NCBI RefSeq assembly: GCF_014207535.1
Contig: NZ_JACHGK010000005.1
Span: forward strand, 124,001 to 188,000
Length of the DNA: 64,000 nt
DNA from: Bacillus benzoevorans
Lineage (GTDB): Bacteria; Bacillota; Bacilli; Bacillales; Cytobacillaceae
Reading direction: 5' to 3'
In this document: positions 32,346 through 41,970 of the stretch, piece after piece
How positions within the stretch are numbered: position 1 is the stretch's first letter
Layout of the letters: each line of letters starts with the position of its first letter
Notes under the pieces: generated by a model
Seen by the model: the letters and a program-made list of their open reading frames with translations, nothing else
What the model was told of the DNA's origin: nothing
Databases searched by the model: none
Made by a program: the position numbers and the translations under genes

Positions 32346-33143
32346 TTGGAAAAGTATTCTTCAGAAGAAATCTTAAAGCATTATGATTCTAGCAAATATT
32401 GTACCCCAGATGGGTATACATCCGATATTGCTGTATTCACTATTATATCGGAAGAAATTGGACCCCATAAGCCGCCGAAAAAAATCTTAAAGCTAATGCT
32501 GATTAAACGGGCTTCTCTGGATCAGGAAGGAAATCCGAATATGGAAGGAGGCAAATGGGCTCTTCCTGGAGGATTTGTTCAGCCTGATGAAACCGCCTAT
32601 GTCGCAGCCTTGAGAGAGCTGGAAGAAGAAACAGGTGTGAACGACTTAAAAATCAAGCATTTTGGTGTATATGATAAAATGGGCCGGGATCAAAGAGGCT
32701 GGATTATTTCAAATGCCCACTACGCCATCGTCCCGGAAAATGTATTAGCGCAAAGAAGGGCCGCAGATGATGCAGCTGAAGTAGAGTTATTTGATATGGA
32801 TGAAGTATTTCGCCTCGATTTAGCCTTTGATCACAGGAAAATAATTGAAGATGCCCTTTGGTATATTAGAAAAGATATGTCGATCACAACCTTAGCGAAA
32901 AACTTCCTTGCAGAAGAATTCGTGTTGTCAGATCTGCAAGGGGTGCTGATGACGGTACTGGATGAACCATGGATTAAGTTGGATGCGCAGTTTTTTCGTA
33001 AGGCACCATCACTGCCATTTATCGAAAAAGTGACCGTGAATGGAGATTTGAAAAAGACGAATAGATGGTCAAAAGGAAATGCCCAGCTGTATCGGTTTAA
33101 TGATTATGAGCCATTTGTTTCAATTTATAATGCAAAATATTAA
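32346..33143 (+). CDS. Nudix hydrolase with winged-helix C-terminus (NrtR-like)
   Basis: The 265-residue protein has a complete Nudix box at about 76-98 (G-x5-E-x7-REL-x-EE-x-G, in GGFVQPDETAYVAALRELEE). The C-terminal 70 residues (WIKLDAQFFRKAPSLPFIEKV, then GDLKKTNRWSKG) fit the NrtR-type winged helix. NrtR proteins sense ADP-ribose and regulate NAD metabolism; others only hydrolyse ADP-ribose. The start TTG (32346) has AGGTG six bases upstream; a GTG at 32337 overlaps that site. The following NMN adenylyltransferase and ADP-ribosylglycohydrolase genes fit an NAD theme. Confidence 0.85.
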   Translation: MEKYSSEEILKHYDSSKYCTPDGYTSDIAVFTIISEEIGPHKPPKKILKLMLIKRASLDQEGNPNMEGGKWALPGGFVQPDETAYVAALRELEEETGVNDLKIKHFGVYDKMGRDQRGWIISNAHYAIVPENVLAQRRAADDAAEVELFDMDEVFRLDLAFDHRKIIEDALWYIRKDMSITTLAKNFLAEEFVLSDLQGVLMTVLDEPWIKLDAQFFRKAPSLPFIEKVTVNGDLKKTNRWSKGNAQLYRFNDYEPFVSIYNAKY

Positions 33144-33234
33144 AAACCCCTCCAGCATGGAGCAGGTTTCCGCTCTGGGAAAAAAAGTCTGCAGAATTGT
33201 CCAATTGATAAACAATAAAACAGAGGGTAATGAT

Positions 33235-33297
33235 ATGACATTAGAGGATGGAAATCCAAATGCAGAGGAAAAACTGAAAATAATTAAGCCTAAATGA
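33235..33297 (+). CDS. Possible 20-residue leader peptide before the nucleotide adenylyltransferase
   Basis: ATG at 33235 with GAGGG eight bases upstream opens MTLEDGNPNAEEKLKIIKPK and stops at TGA (33295-33297). An ATG at 33294, in frame with the next gene, overlaps that stop as ATGA, suggesting translational coupling. The peptide is acidic then basic and resembles no family. It may not be functional. Confidence 0.3.
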   Translation: MTLEDGNPNAEEKLKIIKPK

Positions 33298-33311
33298 GAA
33301 AGGATGACAAT

Positions 33312-33917
33312 ATGGCTAAATATGGCGTATTTGGTTCAGCCTGTGATCCCATTACCATTGGACATCTAGTAACAATGGATATCGTAATGGATAGGCGAAA
33401 TCTGGATGGGATGATTTTAGTGCCCTCTTCGGACAAACGCCGGGATAAGGATCGGATTTTAACTACAAATCAACACCGTTTGGAAATGGTGAAGCTGGCG
33501 GTGGCGGATAATGATAAAATTCAAGTCAATACCATTGAAATGGATGCTGTCGGGTGGGAGACCTATACATTTGAGACCATGAGAAAACTGAAGGAACAAT
33601 TTCCAAATGATGAACTGTTATTCGTAATGGGCGCAGATAACCTAGTGCATGTAACAAAGTGGCACAAAGGGAAGGAACTGATTGAAACAAACAGGTTTCT
33701 CGTCATGGGGCGGGAAGGCTACGATATGTCGGATATCATTGCCAAGGATTCCTTTCTCATCAAGCATGAAGATCGTTTCGACTGCCTCAGTAAAGGAGTC
33801 AATATTGAAACGAGTTCTACATTAATTCGTTCCCGCATCCGCGATGGTTTAAGTGTCCGTTATTTAGTTCCCCAGGCGGCACTGGAATATGCTTTGAAGT
33901 ACGAGCTGTATAAGTAA
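33312..33917 (+). CDS. NMN/nicotinate-nucleotide adenylyltransferase-like nucleotidyltransferase
   Basis: The 201-residue NadD-family protein has a nucleotidyltransferase motif GSACDPITIGHL (residues 7-18, TxGH where most NadD have HxGH) and the second motif SSTLIRSRIRDG near 170. MGADNLVHVTKWH is also typical. It would adenylate NaMN or NMN to form NAD precursors. The ATG at 33312 has AAAGGATG upstream; a start at 33294 (six residues longer) is possible through overlap with the short frame before it. The neighbours are a Nudix NrtR-like gene and an ADP-ribosylglycohydrolase. The housekeeping nadD is expected elsewhere. Confidence 0.85.
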   Translation: MAKYGVFGSACDPITIGHLVTMDIVMDRRNLDGMILVPSSDKRRDKDRILTTNQHRLEMVKLAVADNDKIQVNTIEMDAVGWETYTFETMRKLKEQFPNDELLFVMGADNLVHVTKWHKGKELIETNRFLVMGREGYDMSDIIAKDSFLIKHEDRFDCLSKGVNIETSSTLIRSRIRDGLSVRYLVPQAALEYALKYELYK

Positions 33918-34035
33918 GACTTGCTGTCAATAAATATGTGAAATCCTCACATTTTGCTAGGAATTTCATTTACAATATAAGTGATAAGTTGCTTTTTTAT
34001 TTCACTCTGGACAATATGGGAAATGAGGTTTATTC

Positions 34036-34923
34036 ATGTTAAATAAAATAAAAGGAGCACTTTTTGGTGTGGCAATTGGGGATGCATTGGGCGGCACAAC
34101 GGAATTTTTAACAAAAGAAGAGATAGAAAGAAGACACGGCGTGCTGCGGGACGTTAGCGGCGGCGGATGCTGGGGATTAGAAAAAGGTGAAACAACGGAT
34201 GATACGGCGATGACGATGGCTGTTGCTAAAGGGATCCTGCAAAATCCTGAGGAGCCAATCGAAGCAATTGGGAAGGAATTCTTAACCTGGTATGATTCAC
34301 GCCCAAAGGATATTGGAATCATTATCAGTACCGTTTTAGGAACCTTTAATGGCAATTGGTTTGAGACAGCTAAACATGCTCATTTTGAATATCTCAATGG
34401 TATGTCCGCCGGAAACGGGTCCTTAATGCGTTGTTTGCCGGCGGCCCTTGCCTATCCTTCTATCGAAAAAGTAGAGGAAGTCACAAAGCAGCTATCGAAA
34501 ATGACTCATTATGACTCTTTGGCCGAAGAAGCCTGTGTCATCTACAATCGCATTGCCTTTCAAGTCCTGCATGGACAAGATTTAAAAGAAGCTATTGTTG
34601 CCGAAATAGAGAATACTCCTTATGCGGCTGCATTATTAAAAGAAAAACCAGCATGCACTCCGGATGGTTTTGTCGTTCATACGATGATGTGGGTCCTATA
34701 CTGGCTGCTGAACAGCGAAACCTTCTCTGATGTTGTGATTGGAGCGGCAAATGAAGGATACGATACCGATACCGTTGCTGCGATAGCCGGTGGATTAGCT
34801 GGACTGCAGTGCGGCTATGAAAAATTGCCCCTGCATTTCATCGATGCCATATTGGTAAAAGAGGAATTAGTGGAATTAGCAAAACAATTAGGGCATTTAC
34901 AGCAAAATGGGAACATTGTGTGA
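34036..34923 (+). CDS. ADP-ribosylglycohydrolase family protein (DraG-like)
   Basis: The 295-residue helical hydrolase has all metal-ligand motifs: FGVAIGDALGG near residue 10, TTDDTAMTMAVA (52-63) and GYDTDTVAAIAGGLAG (238-253), the usual D/T-D residues for two metal ions. Members remove ADP-ribose from proteins or nucleic acids or cleave ADP-ribosyl compounds. It stands 118 bases after the NMN adenylyltransferase with its own ribosome site, and it supports an NAD-salvage or ADP-ribose-repair role of the region. A hairpin (34942-34964) follows. Confidence 0.9.
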   Translation: MLNKIKGALFGVAIGDALGGTTEFLTKEEIERRHGVLRDVSGGGCWGLEKGETTDDTAMTMAVAKGILQNPEEPIEAIGKEFLTWYDSRPKDIGIIISTVLGTFNGNWFETAKHAHFEYLNGMSAGNGSLMRCLPAALAYPSIEKVEEVTKQLSKMTHYDSLAEEACVIYNRIAFQVLHGQDLKEAIVAEIENTPYAAALLKEKPACTPDGFVVHTMMWVLYWLLNSETFSDVVIGAANEGYDTDTVAAIAGGLAGLQCGYEKLPLHFIDAILVKEELVELAKQLGHLQQNGNIV

Positions 34924-34941
34924 AATATAAAAGTAAATGAT

Positions 34942-34970
34942 CGAATGAGTGCACATCTCATTCGTTCTTT
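34942..34970 (+). terminator. Probable terminator after the DraG-like gene
   Basis: CGAATGAG (34942-34949) pairs with CTCATTCG (34957-34964), followed by TTCTTTC. Confidence 0.6.
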
Positions 34971-35034
34971 CATATAGAGAAAGATTATAATAGATATATG
35001 GATGTCAATACATATATAAAAGGAGATGTGCATC

Positions 35035-35457
35035 ATGTTGTTTTCCCATATTCTTGTTCCCTATGACGGCTCTGAATTAGCGGAAAAATCATTGGAAAAG
35101 GCCATCGATTTTGCAAATTTAGATCCAGATACAAAAATAACGGTCCTACATGTGGTAGAGTTTCCGCCAAAAACCTATCAATATGATTTTTACGATAAAA
35201 TTAAAGAATCTATTTTAGAAGATGCTGAGAAAACACTCCGACCGGCAAAATTTGATTTAGGGCAAATTCCGAATTCTTCAGAAGTGATCATCAAAGAGGG
35301 ACTTTCCTATAAAGTAATATTGGAAGCCGCGAATGAACGGCAATGTGATCTGATCATTATGGGCAGCCGCGGCTTAAGCGGCATTAAAGAGTTCCTCGGC
35401 AGTGTCAGTCATACGGTAACACAGCAGGCAGACATTCCAGTCCTGCTAATGAAATAA
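35035..35457 (+). CDS. Universal stress protein UspA family
   Basis: This 140-residue protein opens SHILVPYDGSELAEKSLEKAIDF and ends with the ATP-binding loop MGSRGLSGIKEFLGSVSHTV. It is a second Usp paralogue in the window (the other is at 22538). The ATG at 35035 has AGGAG nine bases upstream; an ATG at 35026 is too close to that site. It sits next to nitrate respiration, as Usp genes often do in anaerobic contexts, though it reads in the opposite direction. Confidence 0.9.
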   Translation: MLFSHILVPYDGSELAEKSLEKAIDFANLDPDTKITVLHVVEFPPKTYQYDFYDKIKESILEDAEKTLRPAKFDLGQIPNSSEVIIKEGLSYKVILEAANERQCDLIIMGSRGLSGIKEFLGSVSHTVTQQADIPVLLMK

Positions 35458-35473
35458 GGCGAACATAGACAAA

Positions 35474-35504
35474 ACCCCCGGTTTATAGATATCTCGACGG
35501 GGGT
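35474..35504. terminator. Bidirectional terminator between usp and narI
   Basis: ACCCCCG (35474-35480) pairs with CGGGGGT (35498-35504). Minus-strand T-rich sequence follows, so it ends the nar operon as well as the usp gene. Confidence 0.75.
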
Positions 35505-35519
35505 CTCTCAACATGCTTA

Positions 35520-36209
35520 TTAAAGATTATCCTGTTTCGGCATACGCTTTCTGTAAATCACATAGCTGCGTGACAGATAGCGGACAGGCAAACTGAAGAC
35601 ATGAACCAGACGGGTAAAGGGCCATGCTGTAAAAAGTCCGAAAACAGCCAGCAAATGGATTTTAAACCAAAGCGGAACATCTGCCATCAGGCTTGCGTCC
35701 GGACGAAAGGTTAAAACTCCTCTTAACCACGGACCAATCGTCGTACGATAATCGAACCCATGTGAATCGACATTTAAAAAGGTCGCAGACATACCAGAGA
35801 GAATGACGATGGTAAGAAAGAAAAGTGATGCCCAGTCTCCTTTTGAACTGGTCCTTGCCAATCTGCGAACGGTCATTCGGCGGTAATAGAGAATCATGAC
35901 CCCGGCAGTTGCGGCAAGACCGGCTGGAATCCCGCCGATAAGAGCGATCGTATGGTATTGATGCTCGGATACCCCCAATGCTTCATACACTTCAATGGGA
36001 ATTAACAAACCCATGACATGACCGCCGAAGACAAAGATCAGTCCAAAGTGGAAGAGATTACTGCCGACACGGAGCAGTCTTTTTTCTAGGAGTTCACTTG
36101 ATTTTGAAGACCAGCCAAATTGATCATGCTGATAACGATAAATATGACCGGCAATAAAGATGGTCAGAATAATATAGGGAAGAACAATCCAGAGAAACTG
36201 CTCAAACAT
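35520..36209 (-). CDS. narI: Respiratory nitrate reductase gamma subunit (cytochrome b)
   Basis: The 229-residue membrane protein has five hydrophobic segments and His residues for two hemes b, for example in LFHFGLIFVFGGHVMGLL and at HLLAVFGLFTAWPFTRLVHVF. NarI oxidises menaquinol at the membrane and passes electrons to NarH. Its start overlaps the end of narJ by eight bases. It is the last gene of the narGHJI operon, followed by a terminator. Confidence 0.95.
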   Translation of the reverse strand: MFEQFLWIVLPYIILTIFIAGHIYRYQHDQFGWSSKSSELLEKRLLRVGSNLFHFGLIFVFGGHVMGLLIPIEVYEALGVSEHQYHTIALIGGIPAGLAATAGVMILYYRRMTVRRLARTSSKGDWASLFFLTIVILSGMSATFLNVDSHGFDYRTTIGPWLRGVLTFRPDASLMADVPLWFKIHLLAVFGLFTAWPFTRLVHVFSLPVRYLSRSYVIYRKRMPKQDNL

Positions 36210-36762
36210 AATGGAACACCTCGCTATTCATCGCTCTGATCCCGGTTCTCTCAAGAGTTTGCAGGATTGCCTGAAAGATATGACCGTACAGGTTATCATT
36301 CGGATTTAAATGCCCGGCAATTTCTGCAATGCTTTTCATATACCGTGTGAAGACCGGCTCCATTTCAGCAACTTCAACCTGACTGGCGAATTCCAGCACA
36401 ATCGGAAGATAGTCCGGCAATTCTTTATCCGTTACATGAAACCCATGCATTTTATAATAATTTTTTAGAAAAAGAAGATCCATTCCTCGTTCGCGCTGCT
36501 CACCGCCCGCCATATAGGAAACATAGAGATTGGTTTTTTTTCCAAAATCAAATGTTGTAATATACGTTGAGACGAGGCTGGGAAGGGACTGATTTTTTGC
36601 TTTCAGACAAAATTGCTCTAGTTCATGCTGAATCTCCGGAAAGGGAGTTGTGTCCAATTCCGCTTTGACCTCGTCAAGGGATTCAACAAAAGCTTCGTCA
36701 GGATAGTTTAATAAATAGGAGCATAGCTGAAAGATTGGTTGAATTTGAACGTCTGTCATCAT
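36202..36762 (-). CDS. narJ: Nitrate reductase molybdenum cofactor assembly chaperone
   Basis: The 186-residue cytoplasmic chaperone has the TorD/NarJ pattern, with LCSYLLNYPDEAFVESLDEVK at the start and MDLLFLKNYYKMHGF then LPDYLPIVLEFAS in the middle. NarJ holds NarG until the molybdenum cofactor is inserted and the complex joins NarI. It overlaps narI by eight bases and follows narH by 71 bases. Confidence 0.95.
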   Translation of the reverse strand: MMTDVQIQPIFQLCSYLLNYPDEAFVESLDEVKAELDTTPFPEIQHELEQFCLKAKNQSLPSLVSTYITTFDFGKKTNLYVSYMAGGEQRERGMDLLFLKNYYKMHGFHVTDKELPDYLPIVLEFASQVEVAEMEPVFTRYMKSIAEIAGHLNPNDNLYGHIFQAILQTLERTGIRAMNSEVFHYV

Positions 36763-36833
36763 TTCATCTACTTTCGTTTTTTATAGAATAGGGAGGGACT
36801 GGCTTTTTCGTTTTATACCAATCCCGCAGTCTG

Positions 36834-38300
36834 CTATAATGTCCCGCAGGAACCGGGTCCGCCTGCGAAGGCAAGTCCGCAGCTTCCTTGTTCATCATAT
36901 AAATCAGCCACTTCTTCACGGTGTGATGCTGGAATGACAAAGCGATCGTGATACTTGGCAATGGCCAGCAAACGGTACATGTCACGCACTTCCTGCTCGG
37001 TTAATCCTAATTTCTCCATGACAGCTGTATCAGGTTTTTTATTCGTTTGTACGCTTCTCATATACGTTCTCATGACGGCCATTTTTTTCAATACTGTACG
37101 GATATGTGTTTCGTCACCGGCTGTCAAAAGATTGGCCAGGTATTGAATTGGAATTCGCATTTGTTCAATAGCAGGGAAGATGTCTTCCGCATTCGAAGAA
37201 CTGCCAATGCCTTCAAACATATTCATGATTGGGCTCAATGGCGGAATATACCAAACCATTGGCAGTGTCCTGTATTCCGGATGAAGCGGCAGGGCGATTT
37301 TCCATTCGATAATCATTTTGTAAATGGGTGATTTTTGTGCAGCTTCGATCCATTCCATTGGAATGCCTTCTTTTTTCGCTTCGGCGATGACTTCCGGATC
37401 ATGTGGGTCAAGAAATACATCCATTTGTGAATGATATAGATCTTTTTCATCTGCTAATGCGGCATCTTGAATCTTATCGGCATCATAAAGCATAACACCG
37501 AGATAACGGATCCGTCCGACGCAAGTTTCTGAACAAATCGTCGGCATTCCCGCCTCGATTCTTGGGAAGCAGAGCGTGCATTTTTCTGCTTTATTTGTCT
37601 GCCAGTTAAAGTAAACCTTCTTATAAGGGCAGGAGGAGACACAATGTCTCCAGGCACGGCAGGCATTTTGGTCCACTAAAACAATACCGTCTTCATCCCG
37701 TTTGTACATTGCGCCGGAAGGGCAGGCGCTGACACAAGCGGGATTCAAGCAGTGTTCACAAAGCCGCGGCAGGTACATCATAAATACATCTTCAAATTCC
37801 GTGCGGATTTTGTTTTCCATTTTCTCTACATTTGGATCCTTCAGTCCTGTTACATGGGCACCGGCTAAATCATCTTCCCAGTTCGGTCCCCAAAGAACCT
37901 CCATAAATTCACCAGTTAAAGCGGATTTTGGCCGTGCCACCGGTTGTGTTTTCCGTTCAGGGCTGTTTGTTAATGTTTCATAATCATAATTCCAAGGCTC
38001 ATAATAGTCATCAATCGTTGGGAGATTTGGATTGTAAAATAACTGGAGCAGGCGATTCGTTTTCGAGCCCGATTTTAATTGCAGCCTGCCGTTTTTCACT
38101 TCCCAGCCGCCATGATAATGCTCCTGATCCTCCCATCGTTTTGGATAACCAATCCCTGGTTTCGTCTCCACATTGTTGAAATACATATATTCGGCACCCG
38201 GACGATTCGTCCAGGTGTTTTTACACGTTACGCTGCATGTATGGCAGCCGATACATTTGTCCAGGTTCATGACCATGCCGATATGCGCTTTAATCTTCAA
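36834..38300 (-). CDS. narH: Respiratory nitrate reductase beta subunit (Fe-S)
   Basis: The 488-residue electron-transfer protein carries the four Cys clusters, beginning with CIGCHTCSVTC near the start and CEHCLNPACVSACP, CRAWRHCVSSCP, and CTLCFP further on. In the third cluster a Trp replaces one Cys, as in other NarH proteins where this is the 3Fe-4S centre. The likely start is the TTG at 38300, giving MKIKAHIGMVMNLDKC as in B. subtilis; GGAGG is nine bases upstream, whereas a TTG at 38309 touches that site. The start lies within the end of narG (11-base overlap). Confidence 0.95.
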   Translation of the reverse strand: MKIKAHIGMVMNLDKCIGCHTCSVTCKNTWTNRPGAEYMYFNNVETKPGIGYPKRWEDQEHYHGGWEVKNGRLQLKSGSKTNRLLQLFYNPNLPTIDDYYEPWNYDYETLTNSPERKTQPVARPKSALTGEFMEVLWGPNWEDDLAGAHVTGLKDPNVEKMENKIRTEFEDVFMMYLPRLCEHCLNPACVSACPSGAMYKRDEDGIVLVDQNACRAWRHCVSSCPYKKVYFNWQTNKAEKCTLCFPRIEAGMPTICSETCVGRIRYLGVMLYDADKIQDAALADEKDLYHSQMDVFLDPHDPEVIAEAKKEGIPMEWIEAAQKSPIYKMIIEWKIALPLHPEYRTLPMVWYIPPLSPIMNMFEGIGSSSNAEDIFPAIEQMRIPIQYLANLLTAGDETHIRTVLKKMAVMRTYMRSVQTNKKPDTAVMEKLGLTEQEVRDMYRLLAIAKYHDRFVIPASHREEVADLYDEQGSCGLAFAGGPGSCGTL

Positions 38301-41300
38301 GCCAGTCAACCTCCTTCAATTTACGGATGACAACATTTAAATCCCGTTGATTTCCTGTCGGTCCATAGTAGTTATAGCCGTAACTTAATTGTCCATAGCC
38401 GCCGATCATATGAGTTGGTTTAACATGGATGCGGGTCGGGCTGTTGTGCGTGCCGCCGCGGTTGTTTGTTAATTTTGTTCCCGGTACATTAATATGACGA
38501 TCCTGGGCATGGTGCATAAAGGCCATCCCGCGTGGAATTCTATGTGAGACAACAGCTCGTGCCACAACGACCCCATTGCGGTTAAATACTTCAATCCAGT
38601 CGTTATCGGCAATGTCGGCATCAAGGGCATCATCTTTATTCATCCAAACCGTCGGACCGCCGCGGAAGAGCGTCAGCATCGGCTGAGAATCGAAATACAT
38701 GCTGTGAATCGACCATTTATTATGCGGTGTTAAATAGTTCAATGTAATTTCTTTTCCTTCCACTTCCGGGCGCTTATTTTTAAACGGCTTCGGCTGTAAA
38801 ATCGGTTTAAAGGTCGCCATAGACTCGCCAAATTCCTGCATCATCGCATGATCGACATAGAATGACTGTCTGCCGGTTACGGTTCTCCATGGGATCAATC
38901 GTTCTACATTCGTTGTAAATGGTGAGTAACGGCGTCCATCCTTTTCTGAACCGCTGAATGCCGGAGAAGTGATAACCGTTTTGGGCTGTGCGGTAATCTG
39001 CTCAAAAGTGAAACATTCCTCTTCCCGTTCAGCAGCCAAGTCAACCAGTTCAAGGTCCGTTTTCTTTTCGAGCGCTTCCCATGCTTTTACGGCCATTTTT
39101 CCATTTGACGTTGAGGATAAGGTTAAAACAGCCTCTGATGCACTCTTAGCAGATTCAATGCTTGGGCAGCCATTGGCAAAACCACCGCGAATCTCTCCGA
39201 GTACTTTCCTCAGTTTTTCGTATTCATCTGCAGCGGACCAAGAAATGCCTTTAATGCCATATGGTGCGTTTTTGACATTGGGTCCCAATGAAATCATTTT
39301 TTCGTAAATGAGCTTATAATCTCTTTCAACGACCTGCAGCTGCGGCATCGTTTTCCCAGGTACCGGTTCGCATTCACCTTTGCTCCAATCTTTGATAGCC
39401 CCGAGCGGCTGTGCCATTTCCTGCTTCGTGTCATGCAGCAGGGGAGAAGGGAAAACTTCTTTCACCGGTTCCAGGTTCAGTTCCTGAGCCATGTCGGAAA
39501 CGGTTTTCGCAAGCGACTTGAAAATATCCCAGTCTGAACGGGCCTCCCAAGGGGAAGAAATAGCCGGATTGAACGGATGGATAAATGGATGCATATCCGT
39601 ACTATTCAAATCATGCTTTTCGTACCATGTGGCCGTCGGCAGAATGATATCGGAATAAAGCGCAGTCCCGCTCATCCGGAAATCGAGGTTAATTAATAAA
39701 TCAAGTTTGCCTTCAGGTGCTTCATCATGCCATTTTACTTCTTCCGGGCGGAGACTATCGTGATCTTCATTCAATAATCCGTTCGTGGTGCCTAATAAAT
39801 GCTTTAAGAAATACTCATGCCCCTTGCCTGAACTTGAGATTAAGTTTGCGCGCCAGACAAATAGATTTCTTGGGAAGTTGACAGGATTATCAGGGTCTTC
39901 AATCGCAAACTGCAGATCGCGTTTCTTTAACCTTTCAGCAATATACTCTCCGATTTCAGCAGGGGACTGGGCACCTGCAAGAGCTGCTTTCTGATATAAG
40001 TCAATCCCATTCTCATTAAAAGCAGGATAGGAAGGGAGCCAGCCGAGACGTGCTGCTAAAACATTATAATCAGCATAATGCTCATAGCGCGCTTTATCAT
40101 AAATCGGTGAAATATGCTCGCTTACCGGCTGCTCTTCATAGCGCCATTGATCCGTTGTGAAATAGAAGAAAGAGGTTCCGTTTTGCAGCTTGGCATTAGC
40201 CCCCCAATCTTTTGCAGTGGCAATCGTCTGCCAGCCTTCTGCCGGACGCAGTTTTTCCTGACCGACATAATGGGCCCATCCTCCTCCGTTTACTCCCTGT
40301 GCACCGGTAAACAGGACAAGGTTTAATACCGCGCGGTAGATGGTATCGGAATTAAACCAATGATTGATCCCTGCTCCAACGATAATCATCGAGCGGCCAT
40401 TTGTATCTAAGGCATTTTGCGCAAATTCACGGGCGATTTGAATAACAAGCTCCTTTTTCACGCCTGTGATTTTTTCCTGCCAGGCTGGTGTAAATGGTAC
40501 GTCTGAATCAAGTGATGTGGCACACTCGCCGCCTAATCCGCGATCGACACCATAATTGGCAAGGGTCAAATCATATACGGTTGTCGTATAAAAAATCTCG
40601 CCATTGATTTCCACTACTTTCATTGGTACGCTGCGGTATAACACCTCATTACCGTCATGAGAGAAGTACGGAATTTTAACCGCGGCAATTTCTTCCTCAA
40701 TTCCTTGAAACGAAAGTCTTGGCTCAAATGATTCTCCTGTTTCTTCATTGATCATTTTTAAATTCCATTTTGCTTTGTCTTCCCAGCGGGAACCCATTGT
40801 TCCATGCGGGATGACTAATCCTCCCGTTATCTCATCATAGAGAACGGGTTTAAACTCGCCGTTTCCCACTTCTTTACCAAGATCGGCCGCATTTAAAAAG
40901 CGGTCTGGAATAAAGGCATCACCGTCATTTTTCAATGTGACGACAAAAGGAAAGTCTGTATATTGCTTGGCGTAATTGATAAAATATTCATGCTGATGCT
41001 CTATATAAAATTCCTTCAATATGACATGACCCATTGCCATCGCCAGCGCACCGTCTGTTCCTTGCTTCACTTTCATCCAATCATCGGAAAACTTAGTTGA
41101 TTCGGCATAGTCCGGGCTTACAGAGACGACCTTTGTCCCGCGGTAGCGGACTTCAGCAAGAAAATGAGCATCCGGTGTCCGCGTCTGCGGGACGTTGGAG
41201 CCCCATGTCAGAATATAGCCGGAATTAAACCAATCACTGCTTTCCGGAACATCCGTTTGATCTCCCCAAATTTGCGGTGAAGCGGGAGGGAGGTCGGCAT

Positions 41301-41970
41301 ACCAGTCATAAAAGCTCAGCATCGGTCCGCCCATTAAAGCCATAAAACGGGAGCCTGCGGCATAGCTCAGCATCGACATGGCCGGGATAGGAGAGAAGCC
41401 GACATTCCTGTCTGGGCCGTATGTCTGCGCCGTATACAAAGTAGAAGCAGAAATAAGCTTCAGCACTTCGTCCCACTCAGCACGGACTAACCCGCCTTTG
41501 CCGCGTGCTTTCTTATAGGATTTTGCTTTATCCTGGTTTTCGACAATGCTTTTCCAGGCCTCTAGCGGATTCTTATGTTCCTTTAATGCTTCACGCCACA
41601 TATTTAAGAGAATGCCGCGGACATAAGGATATTTCACACGAAGCGGGCTGTAGATATACCAGGAAAAACTAGCACCGCGTGGACAGCCGCGGGGTTCAAA
41701 ATCCGGCATATCCGGTCCTGTTGATGGGTAATCTAGCTTTTGCCCCTCCCATGTCACAAGTCCATCTTTTACATAAATATTCCAGCTGCATGAGCCCGTA
41801 CAGTTTACTCCGTGAGTAGAACGTACGACTTTATCGTGCTGCCAGCGATTTCGGTAAGCCTGTTCCCAGTCGCGATTTTCATAGGTTGTCTGACTGTGAT
41901 TATTGGATTGTTTTTCAATCGGCGTTAAATATTTTAAACGATTAAGTAAAGGTGATCGTTTCTTTTTCAT
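38290..41970 (-). CDS. narG: Respiratory nitrate reductase alpha subunit (molybdopterin)
   Basis: The 1226-residue catalytic subunit has the N-terminal 4Fe-4S motif HGVNCTGSCSWN (HxxxCxxxC, the fourth ligand later) and RGCPRGASF, and the molybdopterin-binding segments TWGSNVPQTRTPDAHF and GQEKLRPAEGW. It reduces nitrate to nitrite on the cytoplasmic side of the membrane as part of NarGHI. The ATG at 41970 (MKKKRSP) has GGAG eight bases upstream; an earlier ATG at 42003 lacks a site. A perfect FNR box lies 123 bases upstream. Confidence 0.96.
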   Translation of the reverse strand: MKKKRSPLLNRLKYLTPIEKQSNNHSQTTYENRDWEQAYRNRWQHDKVVRSTHGVNCTGSCSWNIYVKDGLVTWEGQKLDYPSTGPDMPDFEPRGCPRGASFSWYIYSPLRVKYPYVRGILLNMWREALKEHKNPLEAWKSIVENQDKAKSYKKARGKGGLVRAEWDEVLKLISASTLYTAQTYGPDRNVGFSPIPAMSMLSYAAGSRFMALMGGPMLSFYDWYADLPPASPQIWGDQTDVPESSDWFNSGYILTWGSNVPQTRTPDAHFLAEVRYRGTKVVSVSPDYAESTKFSDDWMKVKQGTDGALAMAMGHVILKEFYIEHQHEYFINYAKQYTDFPFVVTLKNDGDAFIPDRFLNAADLGKEVGNGEFKPVLYDEITGGLVIPHGTMGSRWEDKAKWNLKMINEETGESFEPRLSFQGIEEEIAAVKIPYFSHDGNEVLYRSVPMKVVEINGEIFYTTTVYDLTLANYGVDRGLGGECATSLDSDVPFTPAWQEKITGVKKELVIQIAREFAQNALDTNGRSMIIVGAGINHWFNSDTIYRAVLNLVLFTGAQGVNGGGWAHYVGQEKLRPAEGWQTIATAKDWGANAKLQNGTSFFYFTTDQWRYEEQPVSEHISPIYDKARYEHYADYNVLAARLGWLPSYPAFNENGIDLYQKAALAGAQSPAEIGEYIAERLKKRDLQFAIEDPDNPVNFPRNLFVWRANLISSSGKGHEYFLKHLLGTTNGLLNEDHDSLRPEEVKWHDEAPEGKLDLLINLDFRMSGTALYSDIILPTATWYEKHDLNSTDMHPFIHPFNPAISSPWEARSDWDIFKSLAKTVSDMAQELNLEPVKEVFPSPLLHDTKQEMAQPLGAIKDWSKGECEPVPGKTMPQLQVVERDYKLIYEKMISLGPNVKNAPYGIKGISWSAADEYEKLRKVLGEIRGGFANGCPSIESAKSASEAVLTLSSTSNGKMAVKAWEALEKKTDLELVDLAAEREEECFTFEQITAQPKTVITSPAFSGSEKDGRRYSPFTTNVERLIPWRTVTGRQSFYVDHAMMQEFGESMATFKPILQPKPFKNKRPEVEGKEITLNYLTPHNKWSIHSMYFDSQPMLTLFRGGPTVWMNKDDALDADIADNDWIEVFNRNGVVVARAVVSHRIPRGMAFMHHAQDRHINVPGTKLTNNRGGTHNSPTRIHVKPTHMIGGYGQLSYGYNYYGPTGNQRDLNVVIRKLKEVDWLED

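Noticed and set aside
36764..36985. Frame across the narH-narJ gap that reads RDWYKTKKPVPPYSIK
   Set aside because: It overlaps the coding end of narH in another frame, and narH ends normally with the usual Gly/Cys-rich tail, so no frameshift is implied.
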